NCBI GenBank assembly: GCA_003645745.1
Contig: QNCH01000124.1
Location: forward strand, 1-5,119
Source of the DNA: Candidatus Omnitrophota bacterium
Lineage (GTDB): Bacteria; Omnitrophota; Gorgyraeia; B26-G9
Length of the DNA stretch: 5,119 nucleotides
Direction of reading: 5' to 3'
The notes beneath the pieces were generated by a model. That model did not search any database. It saw only the letters and a list, made by a program, of their open reading frames with translations, and was not told the origin of the DNA. This document shows positions 1 through 5,119 of the stretch, piece after piece; positions within the stretch are counted from its first letter, which is position 1, and each line of letters opens with the position of its first letter. The position numbers were made by a program, and so were the translations under genes.

Positions 1-23
1 ATTGTCCCCCACAGGGTCGTATT

Positions 24-1340
24 TCAGCCCTCACGTCCGATAAAAACAGGCTCCTTCACCGAATTCAGTTTTATCTTTTCAATATCAAAAGGTTCTTTCT
101 TTGATAAAATTGCATAGGCAATCCGAATCATTTTTACTGCTAATTTTACTTTTAATATTCGTCGACTATCTTTGTTATCTCCTTTCTTTTGGAGTTGTTT
201 TTCAAAAAGCACTTTAAAAAATTTATTTTTAAGAGCGCCATTAACAGCGCCACATAACGCATATCTTAATAGTGCGTTGCCCTTTTTAGAGCTCCTGCTT
301 TTACTGTGATATTTCCCTGATTGAGAATATTCTAGGTCTAATCCAGCTAACTTTATTATCTGATCACAATGATTATAATTTTTAATGTTTTTAATTACAG
401 CTAAAAATATGCTGGTATAAATTGGGCCAAAACCAGGGATTTGAAAAAGTAATTTATAATCCTGAGAAGCACTACAAATAGAATTTATTTCCCGATCAAT
501 TTTCCTAAGTTGTTGTTTTATTAACTTCAGATCTTGAAGAATAAATGCTGCTTCTATTTTCATCGCTGCGTTTAAAGAACAGCCAATTGAGCTATCTGCT
601 TCATGCCAAATGTGATAAATCCTTTGTTTCTTCTTAGTCGTCATACGTCCTGTTTTTGCTAATATAGTGTAGAATGTATTAAAAGTAGTATTTTTTATTT
701 GTTCCGCGGCAGGGAAATTTTCTAATATTGCGATGACTTCAGGATTATCAATGTTCCTATAAAGAGAATCAACTTCAGGAAAACATTGAGCAAAAACATT
801 ATTCCTAATTTTAACTTTTAAAGAGCATAGCCTTTTCTGAATCTTTTTACGCAAAATAATTAAAGGCTTTAATTGTTTGAATTGTTTTTGATGTTCTAAA
901 TCATAAAACATGATTTTACCTTGATTCAATAAATCGGTAATATTATACGCGTCATCAGGATCATTCTTCCGCCACCGGCCATCAAATGTTTTTCTATTCT
1001 CTTTAGCAGCAACAGAAGATACATAACAGACCATATAACCCAGAACATACAAATAATTAGCTAAAGGTTTATGATAATTACCTGTTGGTTCAAGAGCAAA
1101 AATGACTTCTTTCTTGTTGTTTTTTTGTTGAATAGTTTTAGTAGTTTTTATCATTGAATCTATTCCGTTTGCAGAATTGTTAAATCTATATTTTTTCTGA
1201 TGAATGTGCTTGAGCGCATCCGTCATACAAGCTACATGTGAATTTTTGCTGACATCAATTCCAACAACTAAAAAATTATGATTTTTCCTTAGATCATTTT
1301 TTATTTGACGAAATCTTGCAATATAAGATAAACTATCCAT
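24..1340 (-). CDS. IS110-family DEDD transposase (RNA-guided recombinase family)
   Basis: Full-length protein of 438 residues, the usual size for the family. The N-terminal RuvC-like DEDD domain shows GIDVSK (D29), ALEPTGNY (E84) and KNDPDDA (D127 and D130), which are the four expected acidic metal ligands. A lysine- and glutamine-rich helical middle, probably coiled coil, separates it from the C-terminal Transposase_20 domain. That domain begins with IPGFGP (301-306), contains SQSG (339-342), and ends its signature with SSKKGN (350-355); S351 aligns with the serine of the family's SKRGN motif, the nucleophile. IS110 enzymes use a bridge RNA from the element's own non-coding DNA to choose donor and target. 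The ATG start has a strong AGGAGG 7 bases upstream (1353-1348). No frameshift or missing catalytic residue is seen. Assignment to the IS110 or IS1111 subgroup is not possible because the 3' non-coding side is cut off. Confidence 0.95.
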   Translation of the reverse strand: MDSLSYIARFRQIKNDLRKNHNFLVVGIDVSKNSHVACMTDALKHIHQKKYRFNNSANGIDSMIKTTKTIQQKNNKKEVIFALEPTGNYHKPLANYLYVLGYMVCYVSSVAAKENRKTFDGRWRKNDPDDAYNITDLLNQGKIMFYDLEHQKQFKQLKPLIILRKKIQKRLCSLKVKIRNNVFAQCFPEVDSLYRNIDNPEVIAILENFPAAEQIKNTTFNTFYTILAKTGRMTTKKKQRIYHIWHEADSSIGCSLNAAMKIEAAFILQDLKLIKQQLRKIDREINSICSASQDYKLLFQIPGFGPIYTSIFLAVIKNIKNYNHCDQIIKLAGLDLEYSQSGKYHSKSRSSKKGNALLRYALCGAVNGALKNKFFKVLFEKQLQKKGDNKDSRRILKVKLAVKMIRIAYAILSKKEPFDIEKIKLNSVKEPVFIGREG

Positions 1341-1416
1341 AGGGTTACCTCCTGTTAATTAGGTTAATTATTGATTATCTTCTCCAATATCAATTATTTT
1401 AGCCTAAGGTAACCCT
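1341..1416 (-). promoter_or_regulatory. Stem that buries the transposase Shine-Dalgarno sequence
   Basis: The Shine-Dalgarno AGGAGG (1353-1348) is half inside a perfect 10-bp inverted repeat: AGGTAACCCT (1350-1341) abuts the ATG and pairs with AGGGTTACCT (1416-1407). The 5' arm therefore acts as an anti-Shine-Dalgarno. If the leader folds this way, translation of the transposase would be kept low and the RNA would be left free for another role. The pairing is seen directly; the regulatory effect is inferred. Confidence 0.55.
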
Positions 1417-1441
1417 TTTAAACAATCTCTAATATTGTTAT
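1341..1441 (-). ncRNA. Candidate IS110 bridge RNA / structured transposase leader
   Basis: The roughly 100 nt between a TATAAT box (1453-1448) and the transposase ATG fold into two units when read on the - strand. First comes a small stem-loop, AACAAT/ATTGTT (1439-1434 with 1426-1421, 7-nt loop), starting within a few bases of the expected transcript start. Then comes a long interrupted stem: a perfect 10-bp outer helix AGGGTTACCT/AGGTAACCCT (1416-1407 with 1350-1341), an inner TAGG/CCTA (1406-1403 with 1363-1360), and an ATTGAT/ATCAAT tip (1394-1389 with 1375-1370) closing a 13-nt loop. Asymmetric internal loops separate the helices. Known bridge RNAs of the IS110 subgroup lie upstream of the transposase and have a 5' stem-loop followed by stems with internal target- and donor-binding loops. 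This leader is shorter than the one described for IS621, and I cannot assign the guide loops because neither the intact target nor the right end is visible. Confidence 0.45.
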
Positions 1442-1447
1442 GAAAAC

Positions 1448-1453
1448 ATTATA
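1448..1453 (-). promoter_or_regulatory. TATAAT -10 box at the tip of the IS110 element
   Basis: A perfect TATAAT on the - strand lies directly at the inferred left-end tip, about 108 bases before the transposase ATG, and would start a transcript near 1441. No good -35 hexamer lies 16-18 bases upstream in the flanking repeat DNA (the sequence there is close to AGGTTT or GGTTTG). In IS110-type elements the -35 can be supplied by the other end when the element circularises, so a lone -10 at the tip fits that pattern. Whether it is used in this integrated copy is unknown. Confidence 0.5.
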
Positions 1454-1454
1454 C

Positions 1455-1492
1455 AACGTCATAAAATTACAAACCTATTACGTTTGAGTATA
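1455..1492 (+). repeat. Truncated right arm of the dispersed palindromic repeat
   Basis: From about AACGTC (1455-1460) to GTTTGAGTATA (1482-1492) this matches, without gaps, the outer part of the right arm of the complete repeat at 2463-2527. Upstream of 1455, where the remaining 27 arm bases should be (CAGTGCAGGGG and AGAACGTT), the sequence is unrelated and belongs to the IS110 leader. The copy therefore lost its inner arm and centre, most simply through the IS110 insertion or a linked deletion. It ends 4 bases before the mutM Shine-Dalgarno. It contains the conserved small dyad CAAAC-N7-GTTTG (1470-1486). Confidence 0.85.
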
Positions 1493-1511
1493 TTTGAAGG
1501 AAAAATAAATT

Positions 1512-2330
1512 ATGCCTGAATTACCTGAAGTTGAGACTATAAAAAGAGATTTAGAAAAAGAAATTTTAGGAAAAAAAATAGTTGATGTTGTTATTAACAA
1601 ATCAAAGGTGATTAAATATCCTGAGCCTGCGGAATTTAAAGCTTTATTAATTGGCGCAAGTTGTAGTAAGATAATCAGGAGGGGCAAACTTTTAGTTTTT
1701 GAAATACAAAGCGCGCAAAATAGGGTTTTGTTTTTATGCGTGCATTTACGCATTTCAGGCCAGTTAATTTTGGGGTTAGAGAGTTCAGCAACCAGGCTGA
1801 GTATTAAATTTTCGGACCAAAGTTTTCTTAATTATAATGACCAACGTTTGTTTGGCCAATTGCGGATTGTGCGGGATTGGCAGGAGCTTGATTTTGTAAA
1901 AAAATTGGGGTGCGAGCCTTTAGATAAATGTTTTACTTTTCCTAAATTTAAGCAAGCTCTTTTAATAAAAAAAACAAAAATTAAGCCATTGTTGCTTGAT
2001 CAGTCATTTATTGCTGGTATTGGCAATATTTATGCTGCGGAAATTCTTTTTTTGTCTGGAATTCATCCGGCAAAACAGGCCTATAAGATAAGTTCTCAAC
2101 AAATAGATTTATTGTTTAGAAATATAAAAAAAGTTTTAATTTCAGCAATTAAACACCGGGGGACTTCAGTTGATTTATATTATGATGCTTATGGGCATAA
2201 GGGAAATTTCCAGAGCCATCTTTTGGTGTATAATCGAAAAGGCTGTCTTTGCCTGAGATGTAAACATAAAATACAAAGAATTGTTTTATCAGGCAGGGGC
2301 ACTTATTTTTGCCCTAATTGCCAGAAATAA
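1512..2330 (+). CDS. mutM: Formamidopyrimidine-DNA glycosylase (8-oxoguanine repair)
   Basis: This 272-residue protein has the usual length of Fpg/MutM, the bifunctional glycosylase/AP-lyase that removes 8-oxoguanine and ring-opened purines. It opens with MPELPEVET: after Met removal, P2 is the Schiff-base nucleophile and E3 the acid. K59 in RRGKLL corresponds to E. coli K57. The helix-two-turn-helix carries GIGNIYAAE (169-177), and the C-terminal zinc finger has C247, C250, C267 and C270 with the finger arginine R262 in SGRGTYF. Of the Met/Arg/Phe triad that fills the gap left by the flipped base, R112 and F114 are present (QRLFG), but the Met is replaced by I81 (HLRISG). The start is firm: AAGGA at 1497-1501 with 10-base spacing, and the mature N-terminus must begin with Pro. 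The gene is preceded by IS110 plus a repeat remnant, so its original promoter may be displaced. Endonuclease VIII (Nei) is less likely given PELPEVE and the overall motif set. Confidence 0.96.
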   Translation: MPELPEVETIKRDLEKEILGKKIVDVVINKSKVIKYPEPAEFKALLIGASCSKIIRRGKLLVFEIQSAQNRVLFLCVHLRISGQLILGLESSATRLSIKFSDQSFLNYNDQRLFGQLRIVRDWQELDFVKKLGCEPLDKCFTFPKFKQALLIKKTKIKPLLLDQSFIAGIGNIYAAEILFLSGIHPAKQAYKISSQQIDLLFRNIKKVLISAIKHRGTSVDLYYDAYGHKGNFQSHLLVYNRKGCLCLRCKHKIQRIVLSGRGTYFCPNCQK

Positions 2331-2345
2331 TATTCAGTACAGACA

Positions 2346-2527
2346 TATACTCAAACGCAATTGGTTTGTAAAATTTAGGCGTTTTCCTGTGCCCTAGATT
2401 GGAACGTTCTGATTGAGTCAAACCGCAGGCACAGCTTGCTGCGCCTAAGGATTTACGAATGAAGAACGTTTCAAGATGCAGTGCAGGGGAATGTCATAAA
2501 ATTACAAACCAATTACGTTTGAGTATA
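2346..2527 (+). repeat. Complete 182-bp palindromic repeat (MITE-like element)
   Basis: Left arm 2346-2410 and right arm 2463-2527 are both 65 bases and align as inverted repeats with no gap; I count 48 of 65 identical. The outermost 22 bases differ at one position only. Of the 17 mismatches, 8 become G-U pairs in + strand RNA, giving 56 of 65 paired. The 52-base centre has its own hairpin, GGC-A-CAG / CTG-C-GCC with a CTTG loop (2428-2445). Edges are TATACTCAAAC and GTTTGAGTATA; similarity to the other copies stops exactly there, with flanking TA on both sides as expected from a TA target duplication (IS630/Tc1-mariner type). The element fills nearly all of the mutM-pyrK gap. It contains no T-run terminator. 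The repeat is seen directly; its mobile origin is inferred. Confidence 0.9.
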
Positions 2528-2530
2528 AGC

Positions 2531-2537
2531 AGGGAGG
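2531..2537 (+). promoter_or_regulatory. Shine-Dalgarno of pyrK that decides the GTG start
   Basis: AGGGAGG lies 8 bases before the in-frame GTG at 2546 and 3 bases after the edge of the palindromic repeat. It is a longer and purer match than AAGGA (2447-2451), which stands 7 bases before the upstream ATG at 2459 inside the repeat. Confidence 0.8.
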
Positions 2538-2545
2538 AAATTGCA

Positions 2546-3382
2546 GTGCTTTATCAGGAAGATGCGGAAATTATTGCTAACAGGCAGGTTGCTGATTTTA
2601 TCTTTGAGATTGATTTGAATGTTCCTAAAATAGCAAATTGCGCTATGCCAGGGCAGTTTGTGCAAATAAAAATTACTCAAAGCATAGATCCTCTTTTACG
2701 CAGGCCGTTTAGTATTTTTGCTGCTGATTCCGCAGCAGGCAAAATATCAATTTTATATAAGGTGATTGGCAAAGGTACAAAAATTTTGTCAAAAAAATGT
2801 TCAGGTGAAAGATTAAATTTGCTTGGCCCATTGGGTAATGGGTTTGATTTTTCCGCACAGAAATGTAGTGGGCATTTGAATATATTAGTTGGCGGAGGCC
2901 TGGGCATTGCCCCTCTTGTTTTTTTGGCAGAAAAAATGAAAAGTTTAAATAATAAAATATTAGTCTTGTATGGCGTGACTACAGCGCAGGAAATTGTCTG
3001 TATTGATGAACTAAAAAAAATTGATTGTGAGCTTAAGATTGCTACTGATGACGGTAGTACTGGGTTTAATGGCTATGCCTCAGATTTGTTGGCAGATTTT
3101 TTGTGTGCAAATGAAAACAATGATTTTAAGAATCCTTATATTTATGCGTGCGGCCCTTTTGCCCTGCTTAAGCAGGTGCATAGATTATCAGAACAATATT
3201 GTTTCCACGGCCAGGTATGTTTGGAAAAAATGATGGGCTGTGGTTTAGGCGTATGTTTGGGGTGTATGGTTAAAATTAAAAATTCTGGCGCGCAGACAGG
3301 TTTTTCTTATCAGCGTGTTTGTAAAGACGGCCCTGTATTTGATCTTCATTTAGTAGATTGGAAAAATGAGAAAGTAAGTTAG
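2546..3382 (+). CDS. pyrK: Dihydroorotate dehydrogenase electron transfer subunit (FAD, 2Fe-2S)
   Basis: From the GTG start the protein has 278 residues, within the usual PyrK range. PyrK passes electrons from the FMN of PyrD through a 2Fe-2S cluster and FAD to NAD+, in a heterotetramer with PyrD in the cytoplasm. Visible in order: PGQFVQI (about 35-41), the FAD motif RRPFSI (52-57), the pyridine-nucleotide fold with GGGLGIAPL (116-124), TDDGS (167-171), CGPF (202-205), and the cluster cysteines C232, C237, C240 and C259 in GCGLGVCLGC and RVCKDGPVF. An in-frame ATG at 2459 would add 29 residues (307 in all), but 23 of those codons lie within the palindromic repeat and do not resemble PyrK; family similarity begins near YQEDAEI just after the GTG. 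The gene abuts pyrD with no spacer, indicating one transcript and a coupled complex. Confidence 0.93.
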   Translation: MLYQEDAEIIANRQVADFIFEIDLNVPKIANCAMPGQFVQIKITQSIDPLLRRPFSIFAADSAAGKISILYKVIGKGTKILSKKCSGERLNLLGPLGNGFDFSAQKCSGHLNILVGGGLGIAPLVFLAEKMKSLNNKILVLYGVTTAQEIVCIDELKKIDCELKIATDDGSTGFNGYASDLLADFLCANENNDFKNPYIYACGPFALLKQVHRLSEQYCFHGQVCLEKMMGCGLGVCLGCMVKIKNSGAQTGFSYQRVCKDGPVFDLHLVDWKNEKVS

Positions 3383-4327
3383 ATGAATTTAAGTGTTGAT
3401 ATAGGAAAATTAAAATTAAAAAATCCAGTTACTGTTGCTTCAGGCACATTTGGTTACGCGGAAGAATTTGCTGATTTATTAGATTTAAAATCTTTGGGCG
3501 CGATTGTGACTAAAACAATTACACTTAAAAGCCGCGAAGGCAATGCTATGCCCAGAATTATAGAAACTTCTGCAGGCATATTAAATGCTATTGGTTTACA
3601 AAATGAAGGGCTGGATAATTTTTTAAAAGTAAAATTGCCTTTACTAAAATTATTGGGCACAAAAATAATTGTCAGCATTAGCGCGGAAAATGCAGCTGAT
3701 TTTATACTTATGGCGGGAAAACTTGAGAATGCGGGAGTTGAAGCTATAGAATTAAATCTTTCCTGCCCCAATATAGAGTATTCAATGGATAATAATTCAC
3801 CGCAGAGCGGAACGGGCCAGAAAATAAAAATATTTGCTCAGGACTGTGAAGCTGTGTTTAGTTTGATTAAAGCTTTGCGTAAGAAGACAAATCTTGTGCT
3901 GATTGCCAAGCTTAGCCCTAATGTCACAGATATTAGTGCAATTGCCCGTAGCGCTGAGGATGCTGGAGCTGACGCGCTTAGTTTGGTGAATACATTTTTA
4001 GGCATGGCAGTTGATATTGAAAATTGCTGTCCAAAATTAGCAAATATTACCGGAGGCTTAAGCGGCCCGGCAATAAAGCCGCTTGCTTTGCGTATGGTTT
4101 ATGAAACAGCAAGAGTTGTAAGTATTCCGGTGATTGGTATGGGGGGCATCATTAATGCTGCTGATGCTTTGGAATTTATAATTGCCGGAGCCGCAGCTGT
4201 TGGTATTGGTACCGCAAATTTTGTTAATCCAAAAGTTTCTTTAGAAATAATTAAAGGGTTAGAGGATTATTTGCAAAGAAAAAATTTTGCGGATATAAAT
4301 CAAATTAGGGGAACCTTGAAAATATGA
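3383..4327 (+). CDS. pyrD: Dihydroorotate dehydrogenase, class 1B catalytic subunit (FMN)
   Basis: A 314-residue FMN TIM-barrel enzyme that oxidises dihydroorotate to orotate, the fourth step of UMP synthesis. C128 in NLSCPN is the catalytic base; a cysteine here, rather than serine, marks class 1. K44 in TKTIT and the NAIGLQNEG loop (68-76) contact FMN and orotate, KLSPN (176-180) is typical, and GGLSGPA (224-230) and GMGG (252-255) form the FMN phosphate site. The preceding pyrK identifies it as class 1B, using NAD+ through PyrK. The ATG directly follows the pyrK TAG, with only a weak GAGAAAG upstream, so translation is probably coupled. The stretch after the catalytic cysteine (EYSMDNNSPQSGTG) looks roughly a dozen residues longer than in common PyrD proteins; this comparison is from memory. 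Confidence 0.96.
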   Translation: MNLSVDIGKLKLKNPVTVASGTFGYAEEFADLLDLKSLGAIVTKTITLKSREGNAMPRIIETSAGILNAIGLQNEGLDNFLKVKLPLLKLLGTKIIVSISAENAADFILMAGKLENAGVEAIELNLSCPNIEYSMDNNSPQSGTGQKIKIFAQDCEAVFSLIKALRKKTNLVLIAKLSPNVTDISAIARSAEDAGADALSLVNTFLGMAVDIENCCPKLANITGGLSGPAIKPLALRMVYETARVVSIPVIGMGGIINAADALEFIIAGAAAVGIGTANFVNPKVSLEIIKGLEDYLQRKNFADINQIRGTLKI

Positions 4328-5040
4328 AAAAAAAGACAGAATTAATTGTGGCGTTGGATACTGATTCTCTTGCTAAAGCGCAAGCAATAGTGGATGAGCT
4401 TTCAGGCCTGGTGCATTATTTTAAAATTGGGATGGAGCTTTTTACGCAAAGCGGGCCAAGCGCGGTAGAGATGGTTTTAAAAGCAAAGGCAAAAGTTTTT
4501 CTTGATTTAAAGTTTCATGATATTCCTAATACTGTGGCGAATGCGGCAATCAGCGCTTTGCGGCTTGGCGTGGCAATGTTTAATGTGCATATATTAGGAG
4601 GTAAGCAGATGTTGATTAGAACAGTTTCTGCGGTTAATGCGCAAGTCAGAAAACTGAACATTGAAAAACCGCTTGTGCTGGGCGTAACTGTGCTTACCAG
4701 TATAGATAGACAACAATTAAACAGTATGGGGATACTACGCAGTGTGAAAAATGAAGTTGTACGTTTAACAAATCTTTGTAAACAGTGCGGGCTTGATGGT
4801 GTTGTTTGTTCAGGCAGAGAGTTAAAACTTTTGCGTAGATTAATGGGAGATAAATTTGTTTTTGTTGTGCCTGGTGTCAGGCTTAGCAAGGAAGGCACAG
4901 ATGACCAGAAAAGAATTATTACTCCGCGGGAAGCTGCGCGCTTGTCTGCTGATTATATAGTTGTTGGCCGGCCGATTATAAAAGCAGATAATGCCTTAAA
5001 AGCTGCTGAGAATGTTTTAGCATTAATGCGGGATAAGTAA
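4324..5040 (+). CDS. pyrF: Orotidine 5'-phosphate decarboxylase
   Basis: A 238-residue TIM-barrel enzyme of the usual bacterial length that decarboxylates OMP to UMP, the last step of the pathway. The charged catalytic network is complete: D61, K63 and D66 in FLDLKFHDIPNT, with substrate contacts D12 (VALDTD) and K34 (FKIG). The phosphate-binding loops PGVR (183-186) and VVGRPI (213-218) are present. The start overlaps the pyrD stop as ATGA, with AGGGGA at 4307-4312 upstream, so the three pyr genes form one operon with translational coupling. It is the last operon gene visible; the next intergenic region holds another palindromic repeat, and no pyrE or other pyr gene is seen before the window ends. 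The spacer 5041-5070 has no recognisable terminator. Confidence 0.97.
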   Translation: MKKKTELIVALDTDSLAKAQAIVDELSGLVHYFKIGMELFTQSGPSAVEMVLKAKAKVFLDLKFHDIPNTVANAAISALRLGVAMFNVHILGGKQMLIRTVSAVNAQVRKLNIEKPLVLGVTVLTSIDRQQLNSMGILRSVKNEVVRLTNLCKQCGLDGVVCSGRELKLLRRLMGDKFVFVVPGVRLSKEGTDDQKRIITPREAARLSADYIVVGRPIIKADNALKAAENVLALMRDK

Positions 5041-5070
5041 ATTAGTGTTTACTTGTTTGTAATGTAGGCG

Positions 5071-5119
5071 TATACTCAAACGTAATAAGTTTGCAATTTT
5101 ATGATGTCCCCCTGCACTG
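5071..5119 (+). repeat. Left arm of a further palindromic repeat copy, cut by window end
   Basis: Starts with TATACTCAAAC (5071-5081), the same edge as at 2346, and continues as the reverse complement of the right arm at 2463-2527, including TTTTATGA and CCCCTGCACTG. It agrees better with the right arm of the complete copy than with its left arm, so this copy may be a more perfect palindrome. The remaining arm, centre and right arm should lie just beyond 5119. It begins 30 bases after the pyrF stop. Confidence 0.88.

Larger units (their letters stand above)
1..1454 (-). mobile_element. IS110-family insertion sequence, right end not delimited
   Basis: The element is defined by its intact IS110-type transposase and by a non-coding leader upstream of it. 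On the leader side (the conventional left end) the boundary is placed near 1454, because from about 1455 onward the DNA matches the dispersed repeat also found at 2463-2527 and 5071-5119. On the other side only 23 bases lie after the stop codon, so the end may be within 1-23 or outside the window. No inverted terminal repeats or target duplication are visible, which is normal for IS110 elements. The element sits about 57 bases upstream of mutM and points away from it. The gene is uninterrupted, so the copy may be active or recently active. The outer limits are inferred; the identity rests on the protein. Confidence 0.8.

Noticed and set aside
13..31. AGGG...CCCT dyad as a transposase terminator
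   Set aside because: Only 4 bp, overlaps the end of the coding region, and has no T-run.
1435..1467. Outward-facing promoter from the IS110 left end to mutM (TTGTTA plus A/T-rich -10 candidates)
   Set aside because: The best -10 match (TAAAAT, 1462-1467) is 21 bases away and closer ones are poor, so it is not supportable.
1..1492. Repeat arms as the terminal inverted repeats of the IS110 element itself
   Set aside because: Complete copies exist without the transposase, IS110 elements normally lack such ends, and the TA-bounded tips point to another transposon type. Not fully excluded until the left flank is read.
1467..1494. Possible promoter in the repeat tip before mutM (TTACAA, 16 bases, TATATT)
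   Set aside because: Transcription would begin at about 1501, inside or after the mutM Shine-Dalgarno, so the mRNA would lack its ribosome site.
2346..2545. pyr-operon attenuator or PyrR-binding leader
   Set aside because: No PyrR-type binding loop, no T-run terminator, and the same sequence occurs next to mutM and after pyrF, so it is a dispersed repeat and not a pyr-specific leader.
3021..3233. 70-codon + strand open frame within pyrK
   Set aside because: Different frame inside a strongly conserved PyrK region, with no ribosome site; a shadow. The same applies to the - strand frames at 1478-1753, 2677-2907, 3454-3771 and 4515-4898.
1455..5119. Repeat copies as a CRISPR array
   Set aside because: Copies are kilobases apart, in both orientations, with genes between them; no short regular spacing.

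Overview
The window is AT-rich bacterial DNA carrying four complete housekeeping genes on the + strand and one complete transposase gene on the - strand. The lineage cannot be fixed from sequence alone. The class 1B dihydroorotate dehydrogenase (PyrD with PyrK) is typical of Firmicutes and of several deep-branching or candidate bacterial phyla. Standard stop codons are used (TAA, TAG and TGA all end genes here), and gene spacing is compact.

Layout: 1-1454 is most of an IS110-family insertion sequence, with the transposase on the - strand and a structured, non-coding 5' leader at 1341-1441. 1455-1492 is the right-hand fragment of a dispersed palindromic repeat. mutM (fpg, 8-oxoguanine/formamidopyrimidine DNA glycosylase) follows at 1512-2330. 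A complete 182-bp palindromic repeat fills most of the mutM-pyrK gap (2346-2527). The pyrimidine operon pyrK-pyrD-pyrF runs from 2546 to 5040 with zero spacing and then a 4-base overlap. A further copy of the palindromic repeat starts at 5071 and runs off the window end.

PyrK and PyrD together make the NAD+-linked dihydroorotate dehydrogenase that produces orotate; PyrF decarboxylates OMP to UMP at the end of the same pathway. MutM is an unrelated base-excision repair enzyme that happens to lie upstream.

The non-ordinary part is outside the genes. (1) All three + strand intergenic regions carry the same repeat family, with ends TATACTCAAAC...GTTTGAGTATA. The complete copy is a gap-free 65/65-bp inverted repeat whose mismatches lean towards G-U pairs in the + strand RNA. 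(2) The IS110 element abuts a truncated copy of this repeat, which suggests insertion into, or rearrangement at, the palindrome. (3) The IS110 leader has a TATAAT box at the element tip, a small 5' stem-loop, and a long interrupted stem that buries the transposase Shine-Dalgarno sequence. This is the position and general shape expected of an IS110 bridge RNA. (4) The pyrK start is best placed at a GTG (2546) just outside the repeat, not at the upstream ATG inside it.
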